Source: Cercis canadensis | Taxonomy: Eukaryota > Streptophyta > Magnoliopsida > Fabales > Fabaceae | Length of the DNA stretch: 64,000 nt | Direction of reading: 5' to 3' | Assembly (NCBI GenBank): GCA_003255065.1 | Contig: QAOA01006880.1 | Location: 6,032-70,031 of the forward strand | The notes under the pieces: generated by a model | Databases searched by the model: none | What the model saw: the letters and a program-made list of their open reading frames with translations, nothing else | Told to the model about the DNA's origin: nothing | Shown: positions 43,457-54,873 of the stretch, piece after piece | Numbering within the stretch: position 1 is the stretch's first letter | Layout: the number at the start of each line of letters is the position of its first letter | Program-made: the position numbers and the translations under genes

Positions 43457-45560
43457 GTTGAGGGCTTGGATAAGGCAAGTTGGTTCTATGGTAAGGGTAA
43501 GAGGATATTTGGTGGCTTGAAAAGTGAATAACTTTTTAGGTTTGAAGAAGTTATTCTTGGACTGGGTAATTATTTGTTTTTGGGAGGGGAAGGTTGATCA
43601 GTTTAAGAGGATGAGGAAGGTGGGGTAGGGTTTGAAACAAGAGGAGGATTAGGGTTAAGGTTGGTGGGAGACAAGGAGGAGTCTATAAGGGGTAGATTGG
43701 AAGAATTATCTAAAGGGGAAATAGAGGGTGGGTTCAATTAAATTGTGTTTGAGGGTGGGGGTAAAACAATTTCAAGATGAGGTGAGGGACAGTGGGTTAG
43801 GGTTTGAAGAAGGCAAAGATAAGATTCTTGAATTATCAAATGGGACAATAATGTCAAGGTGAGTGGAGCGAGAGTTGTGAGAAGATGGGAAAGTGTTTAA
43901 GTTTGAATGAGAGGGTAAAGAATATGAAGGGGACAGAGAGATAGGAGTAGAGTTAGGATAATTTTTAAAAATGGGTGAGGATGAGAATATTGAATTTGGT
44001 TGGGACTATGGAGGGGAAAAACAGGTAGTATTATTTTGGGAAAGAGAATGTGAAGGTGAGCAAGATAACGAGGGGGATTACCTGAAAATAGAGGATTATC
44101 ATGATTAGAGAAGGAAGAATTGGGATTGGGCGGGGAAATGATTGAATATGGGGAATTGAAAGATAAGGGGGATGGTAAGGCAAAGTCAGAGAGGAAATGA
44201 GTTTTATTTGGAGAGGACTGTGAAGAGGGAGAGATAGAGTTTGGATTTTGTTGGATATAATTTAAATTTGGAAGAGAATGAGTTAATAAGGACTTTGATG
44301 AAGGAGGGAAACTTAATTGAAATTGAGATGAAGTGGGGAAGGAATTCAATTTGGGTGAGGATAGAGAGGGGGAATTCGAAAATGGTAAAGAGGGAGAGGT
44401 AGAATGGTAAGTGGTAACTAGCATAAGATCAAGATTAGGAGGGGAAGGGGAAAGGAGAGTTTCGGTTGGTTTAGGATAAGGGAAAATAGTTTTCACAAAT
44501 TTAACATGTCTAGAAAAAAAAAATTTGTTTAGATAGTCATAGCAAATGTAAGAATGGTGATTGGTTGAATAGCCAAGAAAAATGCAAGGATTGGAACACA
44601 TGTGAAGTTTATGTGGGGCATAGGAGTGGAGCCATGGATAACAAAGACAACCAAAAGCTTTTAGGTTGGTGTAAGTTGGCTTTTTTTTTAAATAATGTGG
44701 AGTAGGGTTTGGACATGTTTAAAACTGGTGTGGGTAACCGATTAATTATGTAGGTGGCTGTAAAAAAAGCATAAGACCAAAATTGAAGAGGTAAGTGGGC
44801 AAAATCTATGTGTGAAAGAGCGATTTTAACAATATGCATATGTTTTCCGTTCAGCTAGACCATTTCTTTTAGGAGTATAGGGTGGTGCAGTAAAGAATGA
44901 GATGCCATGTTGGGCAAGAAAAAATTTTAATTTTATGAATTCGCCCCCATTATCAGAATGAAAGGAAACAATGGAATGATTAAAGAAAGCTTCAACAATA
45001 TTTTTGAATTGAACAAAAACTGAATAAACATTTGATTTCTGTTTAAGTAAGTACATCCAAGAATATCTTATGAAATGATCCACAAAGATTACATAATATT
45101 TAAATCCATCAATGGAAACATGAGTGAATAGACCTCAAACATCTGCAAAGACGTTTTCTAAAGGCTTGGAGGACTTGAGACTTGAAACAGAGAAGGGAAG
45201 ATGGTGACTTTTGTGACAAGAGTAGGAGAGACAATCGGCCATGTCTTATTTTATTAGTAGTCGATGATGAACAGAAAGGTGTTGGCAAGTTCTGGTTGAG
45301 GATAACCTAGACGATGATGTCAAAGCAAGGAAGAAGGAAGACATTGAGCATGGAAGACATGATTGGAGGAGGAGGGCCGAGAAGGCAAAGCTGGAAGTTG
45401 GTAAGTGTTGTTCTTACTTAAGCTGCGAAGGAGAGGTGCCCCCGTAGTCAAATCCTTCATAGAAAAAAAGTTAGGAGAGAACTCAATTAAAACATGATTA
45501 GATTTACATAATTGAGACACTGAAATGAGGTTAATTTTCATTTAAAGAACACAATGACCA
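43452..45560 (-). pseudogene. copia-3 integrase and linker
   Basis: Minus-strand text: INLISVSQLCKSNHVLIEF (end of protease/GAG-pre-integrase), then DHFIRYSWMYLLKQKSNVY, SFHSDNGGEFIKL and NGLAERKTYAYC with the DDE residues kept. Next come YAFFTATYIINRLPTP and CSNPCIFLGYSTNHHSYIC. A long Ser/Pro/Asn-rich linker (43897-44460) follows. Frameshifts lie near 44605, 44835 and 45090. Confidence 0.82.
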
Positions 45561-46702
45561 TGAGTAAGATGAAAAGAAGAAAAGGGGTATGTAAGGTAGA
45601 GGAACCAAGATGTGTGGTAGGCAAACCTTGACCACTGCCGATGATCATGTTGTCATTGCCATGGTAGGCTTGTTTGGTATAGAGGTTGGATGGATCGTTG
45701 GTGACATTATGGCACGCACAGGTGTCAAATAGCCATGGTTGAGGATTAAGAGATGGTTGAGTAATGGTGTAGTTGGCTTCAAGAAATTTTTTTGGTTTGA
45801 GGTGAGGGAAAAATTTGAAACAATGGGAGGCAAGGTGGCCAAGTTTGTTACAAAGTTAACAAGTGACAGAGTTAAGGGAGCCAGGAGAGTGGAGCATAGG
45901 AAGGAGGAGGTTGGGTTTTGGTTTTGGTTGTAACATTTTTTGGTAGGGGGAGTTTGGTTCTTGGAGGTAAAGTTAGCAGTGAGAGGTGGAGTGAAGGATG
46001 AGGACTATTTTTTTTTTCTGATAAGATTCAAAGTCAACAAGTTTTTCTCTAAGTTCCATGAAGGTAATGGGAGTTTCCCGGGCTCTAATAGGGCCAAATA
46101 TTTCTTTGAATTCAGAACCTATATCATTTAAGGTGTAGATGACAAGATCGAGGTCATAAACAGTGTTGGAAATTAGACTAATTTCTTTAAAAAGATTTTT
46201 CATTTGCTGAAGAAAATCACTGACAAGTTGGGCACCACGTTGGGAGGTGGATAGTTTTTCTTTGAGGGATATGAGGCGAGATTAGGATTGGCTAGCAAAT
46301 AAGGTGTTGAGGAGAGCCCAGGCCTATTTGGCAGTGGAGGGCTTGCCAAACAGCTTGAGAACTTGTGGTTCGAGGGAGGTAAGTATAGCCTAAAGGATGA
46401 ACTTATCTTGCCGAATCTATAGGGGAAGTTCTGGATTGGGCAAGGAGAGTCCATTGGAATCAATGGTGGTGGGGGGAGGACAGGGTTTGGATGCATCAAG
46501 GAAGGGCATGAGGTCATAGCCATAAAATAAGGCATCAACAAGATAACGCCATGAGGAATAATGGTGTTATTTCCTCATGGCGTTATTGAGCTTAATGGGA
46601 AGATGTGCGGAAGTGAAAGAGATAAGCAAAGGGCTAGGGTGGGTTGGAAGAAGCAATCACAGGGGGAAGAGAAGTGGAGGTTTCGAAACTAGTGGTGGCC
46701 AT
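45561..46702 (-). pseudogene. copia-3 gag and protease
   Basis: The ATG at 46702 opens MATTSFETST. Stops follow quickly. Recognisable parts are MKNLFKEISLISNTVYDLD and FMELREKLVDFESYQKKK, the knuckle C-LCNKLGHLASHC (about 45850, one stop inside) and a protease-like WLFDTCACHNVTND (about 45735), where the usual DSGAT is altered. It is too damaged to code. Confidence 0.75.
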
Positions 46703-46732
46703 GGAGAAGAAATTTTTTCTGTTGAGCGATTA

Positions 46733-46744
46733 GCTCTGATACCA
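46733..46744 (-). promoter_or_regulatory. Primer binding site of copia-3
   Basis: TGGTATCAGAGC on the minus strand, directly next to the LTR boundary at 46745. Confidence 0.9.
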
Positions 46745-46905
46745 TTTAGAAGAAGATAAATTTGTGAAATGTAAAACTATATATTGCTGTATATTCATTA
46801 TGTATTTATACACATACAAAATAATCAAAGAATGAAACTCTAGGACTCTTTTACAAACAAATGACTTAGATGCTCTAGGACTCTTTTACAAATGATGCTC
46901 TATCA
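46745..46905 (-). repeat. 5' LTR of copia-3
   Basis: 161 bp; the plus strand runs TTTAGAAGAAGATAAA to GATGCTCTATCA. It is about 91% identical to 38803-38963. Confidence 0.88.
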
Positions 46906-46910
46906 CTAAT

Positions 46911-47357
46911 CACCATAATTAACATGAATGTATCGAATCATAGGAAAACTTTAGGCATATGGATCTTACAGTAAGGAGAGATTTACCATGAAATAGCTAA
47001 ACGCATAACTATATGAAAAAACAAAAGTGCACCAAACAATCAAACTCATTTAATGTGATAGCTTGAGAAATATACAAAAAAAAAATGATCTCTTTCTTAA
47101 ATATATTGTCAAGTATGAAGAATAGAACAAAAACAACAATGTAACTATGATTGAACAAAAATACCAAATAGAAAGAAGTATGTGTTTAGAAGAGACAAGA
47201 GGAAAGATATAAAACTTTTCAAAGTGAAAGACTTACAATTCAACAGTAAGCTAGAAATTCACCGATCTGTTGTGATATCCTGAAAGAGTCATTTGCAAGA
47301 CTGGTTTTGCAGATCCTAAATGAAAACCATACAAGGAAAGATTTAGAAATTCTTGTT
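46911..47357. other. Host spacer between copia-3 and copia-4
   Basis: It is AT-rich and non-coding. On the minus strand it would be the original upstream region of the F-box gene. Nothing more specific is seen. Confidence 0.5.
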
Positions 47358-47362
47358 ATGTG

Positions 47363-47849
47363 TGTTAAACAGAAGTTACAAACAGATTATGATGGAGGAG
47401 GATGATCACTGCCAAGTCATATTGCCACCTCAGCACTTATCAGAATCAGTCAAAGTTAGAGTCAAAGTTAGTTAGTGCCATGTCATGCTAAGTTAGTTAC
47501 GATTCAGTTTTTAGATTAGTTAAGCAACAGCTGTACTGTGTACAAGCTTCTGGAAGAAGATTAATAGTGCACTTATATATATTGGATGTAGTACAATTCA
47601 GATGTAATGAATTTCATTCAATCAAAGTTTGATTCAGAATACACAAATCATTTTGTTTCAGTTCTATCTTTTCTCTCTGCATAACTTCTCTTCTCTGCAT
47701 AACTTTCTTTGCTTCTGTTGTTCATTAACTTCTCTGATTCTTCATTATCAATTCTGCTATGCTTTGCTCATCTTCATCTTGCCTTGTTGTGTTCATCACT
47801 GAGATGTTATGATCCACCTGCACCTTCAAAGGAGTCTGCAATTTTAACA
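47363..47849 (+). repeat. 5' LTR of copia-4
   Basis: 487 bp, TGTTAAACAGAAG to CAATTTTAACA, with a TATA-like TTATATATATTGG near 47572. It carries 12-bp and 11-bp stretches absent from the 3' LTR. Confidence 0.92.
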
Positions 47850-47861
47850 TGGTATCAGAGC
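47850..47861 (+). promoter_or_regulatory. Primer binding site of copia-4
   Basis: TGGTATCAGAGC directly after the LTR, complementary to initiator tRNA-Met. Confidence 0.93.
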
Positions 47862-47868
47862 GGTTCTA

Positions 47869-48419
47869 ATGGCTGATCACTGTGCATTTTCTGTGACACC
47901 ATCTCAAGAATCAGGGAACTCATCTTTTCCAATGCTAGGTCAAGCTCTCACCATCAAACTCGATAGAAGCAATTACTTGATTTGGAGAAATCAACTGCTA
48001 AACATAGTAATTGCAAATGGCTATGAAGAAATTCTTGATGGATCCAAGACTTGTCCAGCAAAGCTTATTCAAGATTCTGCAGGTGTGTTAACTCTGAATT
48101 CAGAGTATACCTTTTGGCAAAGGTAAAATCGCCTTGTGATGAGTTGGATCTATGCTTCTCTAACTGAGCAGATCATGGCTCAAATTATGTCATACAACAC
48201 TGCTGCAGAGATTTGGAGATCATTAGCAGATTCGTTTGCTTGTTCTTCAAGAGCAAGAATTATGGAACTCAAGCTTAAGTTGCAGACTACACAGAAAGGA
48301 AATCTTGGAGTATGGGATTACATCTTGAAAATCAGAAACATCTGTGATAACTTGAGAGCCATAGGAGAAACCATTACTCAAGATGATCAAGTCATGGCTA
48401 TTCTTAGTGGATTGGGGCC
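47869..48419 (+). pseudogene. copia-4 gag, N-terminal part before the gap
   Basis: The ATG at 47869 opens MADHCAFSVTPSQESG, then LTIKLDRSNYLIWRNQLL and NGYEEILDGSKTCPA, the start of a copia gag. After a TAA at 48124 (Gln or similar expected) the same frame continues LVMSWIYASLTEQIMAQI, AAEIWRSLADSFACSSRAR and VWDYILKIRNICDNL. It runs into the gap at 48420. Confidence 0.88.
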
Positions 48420-48628
48420 NNNNNNNNNNNNNNNNNNNNNNNNNNNNNNNNNNNNNNNNNNNNNNNNNNNNNNNNNNNNNNNNNNNNNNNNNNNNNNNNN
48501 NNNNNNNNNNNNNNNNNNNNNNNNNNNNNNNNNNNNNNNNNNNNNNNNNNNNNNNNNNNNNNNNNNNNNNNNNNNNNNNNNNNNNNNNNNNNNNNNNNNN
48601 NNNNNNNNNNNNNNNNNNNNNNNNNNNN
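48420..48628. other. Assembly gap (209 N)
   Basis: The flanking coding runs from mid-gag to the integrase core. A copia element needs the rest of gag, the zinc knuckle, protease and GAG-pre-integrase here, well over 1 kb. The N count is thus too small, and any ORF drawn through it is not real sequence. Confidence 0.9.
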
Positions 48629-51135
48629 TTACTGCTCATTGATGATTTTACTCATTTTTCATGGATTTATCTACTCAAGTCTAAATCAGAAACATTACAC
48701 ATGTTTCAGAATTTTCAAAGCATGGTAGAAAGACAGTTTGACTGCAAGATTAAGACACTTCAGTCTGATTTTGGAGGGGAATTTATTGCCTTTGATAAAT
48801 TAGTTAAAACCCTTGGCATGCAACACAGGTTCTCTTGTCCATATACACCAGAACAGAATGGTATAGTGGAAAGGAAAAATAGGCATGTGGTAGAGACAGG
48901 TCTTTCATTGCTCATTACTGCTGGTATGCCAACCAACTATTGGCCTTTTGCTTTCCAAACAGCAGTATATCTCATTAATAGGCTTCCTACAGCAGTACTG
49001 CAGCATCAGTCTCCCTATGAACTATTATATCACAAGGTTCCAGTGTTTACTCAAATTAAGACCTTTGGCTGCCTATGTTTTCCATACCTTAGGCCATATC
49101 GTGCTCATAAGCTAGAAACCAGGTCTGCCTCATGCTGTTTTTTGGGTTACAGTAACAAACACAAAGGATTTTTGTGTTTAAATATGGAATCCAAGAAGAT
49201 TTATATCTCTAGGCATGTTGTCTTTGCTGAATCCATGTTTCCTTTTCAGTCTCTTTCACCTGCAGTACCTGATGATCTTTCAGCATGTCAAATACCTGTC
49301 ATTCTTCCTTCTGCTCAAAATGCACCAATGGCTCACAGCAACCCAATTCACAATCCTTCCCCTATTTCCACTGCTGCTAGTTTACCTCTTCAAAATTCCT
49401 CTTTTGATGCCAATATACAGTCATCACCAGTGCCTACATCAAGACCTCATTCACCATTTTCTGGTTCAGTTTCAGAATCCCCTACCTTGTCCTCTCCTGT
49501 TGTACCACTTCCCACCAGAATGGTTACAAGAAGTCAGAATGGCATTTTTAAACCAAAAGCATATACTTCTGCTTATCTCTTGAAATCTGTGGAACCCTCT
49601 ACCTATACACAAGCAGCTACATCATCTCATTGGGTTACTGCTATGGAAAAAGAATTCTCAGCTTTGCAAGCAAACAACACTTGGGAACTTGTGTCCTGCC
49701 CAAGTCATAAGAATATTGTAGGTTGTAGATGGGTTTACAAGTTGAAGTATAAGGCAGATGGTACTATTGAGAGATATAAGGCTAGGTTGGTGGCTCAGGG
49801 GTTCACCCAAACATATGGAATTGATTTCTTTGAGACTTTCAGTCCAGTAGTGAAACCAGCTACCATCAGAATTGTTCTTACCATTGCCATCTCCAAGGGT
49901 TGGCCTATTCAGCAGCTTGATGTCAATAATGCATTTCTCAATGGAGATCTCCATGAAGAGGTTTATATGAAACAACCCCAAGGTTTTGAAGATTCTCAAT
50001 TTCCCCACCATGTGTGCAGACTTAGAAAAGCTTTATATGGTCTTAAACAAGCTCCTAGAGCTTGGTTTACAAAGCTCAAAGTGACCTTGCTGCAATGGGG
50101 TTTCAAATCTACTCTCTCTGACAGCTCTCTCTTTGTTTTTCATTCTGCTTCAGTAGTGCTTTACCTACTGGTATATGTGGATGATATCATTCTTACTGGT
50201 TCTAGCTTGCAGCTTATCCAATCTCTTGTTACACATCTCAATTCTACGTTTTCTTTGAAAGATTTGGGTTCTCTCCATTACTTTCTGGGTGTTGAAGTCT
50301 CTAGGCATGGTACTTCTCTTCACTTGAATCAAACCAAGTATGTGTCTGATTTATTGCACAAAGCTGGACTTGCGAATGCTAAGCCTGCTGTCACTCCTAT
50401 GGTTAGTTCTCAGGTTCTTTCTATCACTGATGGCCAACCTCTGGCTCAGCCCTTTCACTATCGTAGCCTAGTGGGGGCATTACAATATTGCACCATCACT
50501 CGTCCAGATATTGCTTATGCAGTGAATAAGTTGTGTCAATTCATGAGCAGGCCTACTGATGTACATTTGCAAGCTGCTAAGCGTGTTCTCAAGTATCTCA
50601 AAGGGACTCACACTCATGGTCTTACTTTTTGTCAGTCCTTTACCTTGCCTCTGCTTGCTTATTCAGATTCTGACTGGGCTGGCTGTCCAAATGACAGACG
50701 CAACACCAGTGGTCATGCTATCTTCTTTGGAGCTAGCTTGATCTCATGGTCCTCAGGAAAACAGAAGGTTGTGGCTCGCTCTAGTACTGAGGCTGAGTAT
50801 TGAGCCTTAGCAAATGCCACTTCAGAATTGATATGGTTACAGTCTCTCCTGACAGAACTTCACCATCCTCTTCTTACTGCTCCCTTGCTGTTATGTGACA
50901 ACTTAAGTGCTACTTTCCTTGCTGCCAATCCTGTACTTCATGCTCGTACAAAGCATATTGAAATTGATTGTCACTTTGTAAGGGAAAAGCTGCTAAATAA
51001 AACTCTCAAGCTTTGTCATGTGCCTGCCACAGATCAGTTGGCAGATATGCTAACCAAGCCATTGCCAACCAAGGCTTTTCTATCCAATCGCACCAAACTC
51101 ACTATTCTTCCTAGACTTGTGCGTTTGAGGGGGGA
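48629..51135 (+). pseudogene. copia-4 integrase, reverse transcriptase and RNase H
   Basis: After the gap: LLIDDFTHFSWIYLL, LQSDFGGEFIAFDKL and NGIVERKNRHVVE give the integrase triad. Reverse transcriptase has CRWVYKLKYKADGTIERYK, QLDVNNAFLNGDLHEEVY, ALYGLKQAPRAWFTKL and LLVYVDDIILTG with an intact YVDD. RNase H has YSDSDWAGCPNDRRNTSGH and SSTEAEY, then a TGA at 50801 (Arg expected), and continues in frame as ALANATSELIWLQSL, LLCDNLSATFLAA and LADMLTKPLPTKAFL. The polypurine tract is AGGGGGG-A at 51129-51135. Apart from that stop the pol reads intact. Confidence 0.9.
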
Positions 51136-51599
51136 TGTTAAACATAAGTTACAAACAGATTATGATGGAGGAGGATGATCACTGCCAAGTCATATTGCCA
51201 CCTCAGCACTTATCAGAATCAGTCAAAGTTAGTTAGTGCCATGTCATGCTAAGTTAGTTACGATTCAGTTTTCATATTAGTTAAGCAACAGCTGTACTGT
51301 GTACAAGCTTCTGGAAGAAGATTAATCGTGCACTTATATATATTGGATGTAGTACAATTCAGATGTAATGAATTTCATTCAATCAAAGTTTGATTCAGAA
51401 TACACAAATCATTTTGTTTTAGTTCTATCTTTTCTCTCTGCATAACTTCTCTTCTCTGCATAACTTTCTTTGCTTCTGTTGTTCATTAACTTCTCTGATT
51501 CTTCATTATTGCTTTGCTCATCTTCATCTTGCCTTGTTGTGTTCATCACTGAGATGTTATGATCCACCTGCACCTTCAAAGGAGTCTGCAATTTTAACA
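51136..51599 (+). repeat. 3' LTR of copia-4
   Basis: 464 bp, TGTTAAACATAAG to CAATTTTAACA, nearly identical to 47363-47849 apart from two short deletions. Confidence 0.92.
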
Positions 51600-51604
51600 A
51601 TGTG

Positions 51605-51847
51605 TGGGATGGGAGCCACATGCCCAAAAACATTTTGGAGTGAACAAATATTAGTGACTTAGTGAGTTATCCTATGACAGGACTGATCCCTCGGGTATTT
51701 ATACTAGTCAAGTGCTCAAACGTGATCAGTCTCCATTTTCAAATGTAAAAGGGTACCTAAAAGGATTCATTACAATAGTGGAAAGAACATACATTTAAAA
51801 TCCTACAAATTCAATTAATTTTATTCCTGAAAGTAGATTAGGAATGT

Positions 51848-51891
<44 letters not shown>

Positions 51892-53452
51892 NCTATTTAT
51901 TTCTGAACTATGGTATAATATGTTACCAAAATTAGACAAAAGAGATTACTATCCATGTACGAGTTGTTGGCCTTAGTGTATAATTCACCATATGATGTTG
52001 TATCTTGTTCTGAAGAAATTAATATATGAAGTTAAGGTAATGTAATATGGCAAATAATTAGAGCAAGTAGATTGGGAATATTTTTCTAGATGAAAGGAAT
52101 CAAGGTTATCTTCCCTATTTCCTTAATTATGTCTATTTTTGGATGATGGTAAGAAATATAGTACACATATTAATATGATAAAGATAAAGATGAGTGCTTC
52201 ATTGTGCGTGTCACAATGTAATAATATTTTTTTCCTAAAGAATTTATTCAATTTTTTTAGGAGAAGAAATTATTCAGAATATGGTAACATACCCGTATGT
52301 CAATTCAGTTGAGCAAGTAAATTCTAAATTCTTTAGCCTAGATAAATGGAATCAAGATAATTTCTTCCCTTTATTGGCTTCTGCCTATTTCTCTGTTATA
52401 TATTTATGGCTTACCTTATTTCCACAACCATCGGTATTTTCATTTTGTTAATGCCAAGATTGTTAATGCAACGAATTAATTTATGTAAAAATTTTATTGT
52501 GGCAAGATTTCTATTAATCAATCAGAAGAACACTTTTTTATAACAGAAAAGTTACACCCTCTCAAGAAGTTATGTATGTTTAGAATTCTTCTTTATTTAT
52601 AATAGTAAATATTTTTAGTTGATTAAAAGCTAAACAATGAAAAATAATTTATCCTCTCTTAAAATCTCACCCCACCTATTTTAAGAACTAGATAATATAA
52701 ACTGAAATAGCACAAAAAGGCCATGCGATGTGCGTGGTGGGATAGCATAGAATGCACCTTCCTTCATTATGCGACTCTCGAGATACTGAATATCCTTTGC
52801 TGGTCTTGGCCTCTACATTCACGGGCTCAGTGATTGAGAGCTCATCTGGCCTTTCCTCTGAAGCTAGCTTCCCATATGCATCTTTCAGGGTCAGCATATG
52901 ATCAAATATAAACCGAGCCACATACACAGGCCCACTTCCTCCTTCAATATTATATGAATTTACAAAAAAAGCAAAAAAAAAAAAGGTGTCCATCTTGGGC
53001 TTACTCACATGCAATTTCATAAATATGTAGAAGTTCTTCCTTCATGCTCTATTACAGCTCTATAGAGACTCTTGTATTGGACAGTGTTGGTCGCAGAATA
53101 AGTTTTTGCTCTCCTGTGAGAGAAAACTTATTCGTAGGAACACGTTTCCTTGCTTCCCAGTTGTCTGGTTGGGAAGGGTCCTAATCGATACTCCATGTTT
53201 GGGCCATTAAATTGGAAACAACTTTGAACATGTATGATGTCAGACATGTGGGTGGAGTATGATGTTGCTGCTTGCTGGTGCAGTCAGTGTCGGCAATATC
53301 CAGTAGGTGTCTTTTTTTTTATTTTGTCAATAGCTGAATACTGACTGCAATCAAGGGGATTCAAATCAAAAAAAAAGGAATAAAGAGATAAGCATTACGA
53401 ATGAGAACATGCTCTATTGAATTAGAGCTATTCCTCCTCAAAACTTTTCTCT
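51605..53452. other. Host spacer, with a poly-C seam and one unassigned ORF
   Basis: AT-rich sequence. A run of 42 C followed by N sits at 51850-51892. A 110-codon minus-strand ORF at 52688-53020 has no recognisable domain. On that strand a donor-like GTGAGTAAG occurs near 53006, followed by a T-rich tract, so an exon/intron border of an unknown gene is possible. Nothing else is seen. Confidence 0.4.
51850..51892. other. Poly-C run ending in N
   Basis: 42 consecutive C plus one N, with unremarkable AT-rich sequence on both sides and no element end. This is probably a sequencing or gap-edge artefact. Confidence 0.7.
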
Positions 53453-54770
53453 TTTATTGATAAGTCGGTTTTATACCACTTATCCTGTATTTATCTACCT
53501 TGTTAATTGTTTGTTCTAGGGTATTTTGAGTTTAATTCTTATGAATTAATGTTTATTTTATAGGTTTTTATGTTAGAAGTCTTTGGAAGTCACTTTGGTA
53601 TTTTTCAGTGTCAAAAAGAGCAAGTTTTGACAAATTTGGGATGAAGGCAGCAACTTGGGCGCCACAGCCTCCTATTTGCGAAGAAAACCAAAGATCAGAC
53701 AAAAGTTAGGACGCTGCAGCCCCCTCCAGGTAGAAACTCGGAGGCCGTAGCACCTTCCAGGCAGAGAATTGGAGGCTACAGCGCCCAAACCCAAGGCTAC
53801 AGCCCTCCGAGGTCAACTCGGGATTTGACTTTCAAACTCCCTAATTTCATTAGGACTCTTACTTTATTTTAATTTTTTTTTCTCCTAAACTTCCTAGGAC
53901 ATATAAATAGGACTCTTAAAGTCTAAATTAAGGTTCCACACGTTTTTACACAAGAGGCAAGAGGAGGAGGAAGATCAAACTCCAAAATTGGGATTTCATC
54001 ATTGATTCTCAACTTCTAAGAGTTTTTCTCATCTTTTTCTCTTGTTCTTATGTTTAATTTCCGTGTAATCATGTTTTTATCTACTGTTATAAACTAAATC
54101 CCTTCTAGGGCTATGATGTAACCTAGCTAGGAAGATTTGTGATTTTTTATTCTTTTAATTCAAGAACTTCTTTATTAATTGTCTTCTTATTTTCAAGTCT
54201 TCTTTCTTCTAATTGTTTGATCATTAATTAGTTGATTAGATAATTACAATGAGACTGTGAGGTAATTTATAATTAAAGATCATAGGGATTAAAAACATAG
54301 GTTACATGTTGGATAGGGATATACCTCCATGGCCTATGTAGCTATTTAAAAAGAACCATAGAATTAAGTGAATTTCTAGGTTATTCACAACTCACATAGG
54401 AATATAGTGGGTTCATAACTTAGAGATATTTTTGTTTGACCTTGGGAAAGGCTAATAAATAATTTAGGGTTTTTTGCTAGCAATTAAAAAAATTGTTCTT
54501 GGTTAATAAATTAGGAATAGCAAATCGGAATAGCTATGGTGAAATCAAAAGCCCTAGATATTTCTTGTCCATTTTTCTACTCGTCACTGATTTACTATTT
54601 TTGCCTTTAGATTATCAATTATATTCACTCATTAATTCTCTAGATAAAATTAGAATACACTCAATTTTGGTACTTATTAGTCACATTTTCCGTGGGACGA
54701 TATTTTACTCTCATTTTATTACTTGAAAACGATAACGTACACTTGCGTTAAAGTTTTACACAACATTTAT
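53453..54770 (+). mobile_element. Solo LTR, GCGC family, TSD TTTAT
   Basis: The LTR is 53458-54765 (1308 bp), starting TGATAAGTCGGTTTTATACC and ending GTTTTACACAACA, flanked by TTTAT on both sides. Its word cluster (53650-53820) is poorer in exact GCGC words than its relatives: GGAGGC and CAGCCTCC-like words dominate. ACATATAAATAGGACTC follows near 53898. It is a diverged member of the family at 37076, 40302 and 41881. Confidence 0.9.
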
Positions 54771-54873
54771 CTTTCTAATTTTTTCATTTTTAGTTCAGAT
54801 TTCATATTATTCTTTACTCCTAGTAAGAGAAACGTTTATCCATAAATATTTATACCCTTTCACCGTTGTACAC

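Larger units (their letters stand above)
38798..46910 (-). mobile_element. Ty1/copia element copia-3 with two nested solo LTRs, TSD CTAAT
   Basis: The element spans 38803-46905, with CTAAT at 38798-38802 and 46906-46910. Its LTRs are only 161 bp each. Without the solo LTRs at 40302-41709 and 41881-43451 it is about 5.1 kb. Gag through RNase H can be followed on the minus strand, with many stops and frameshifts. The LTRs differ at about 15 of 161 sites, making this one of the oldest readable insertions. It landed about 120 bp upstream of the F-box gene's ATG. Confidence 0.9.
47358..51604 (+). mobile_element. Ty1/copia element copia-4, young, with sequence gap, TSD ATGTG
   Basis: The element spans 47363-51599, with ATGTG at 47358-47362 and 51600-51604. 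LTRs are 487 and 464 bp; they differ by about five substitutions and two short indels. Gag, integrase, reverse transcriptase and RNase H run in order. Only two nonsense codons were found (48124 and 50801). A 209-N gap removes the gag end, zinc knuckle, protease and integrase start. Confidence 0.93.

Noticed and set aside
43480..43900. Plus-strand purine-rich stretch that looks repetitive
   Set aside because: It is the complement of the Pro/Ser/Asn-rich linker of copia-3 pol, not a separate repeat.
48383..48640. Long ORFs drawn across the N gap on both strands
   Set aside because: They contain only N in that part. Gag and pol are in different frames on each side and the gap length is not reliable.
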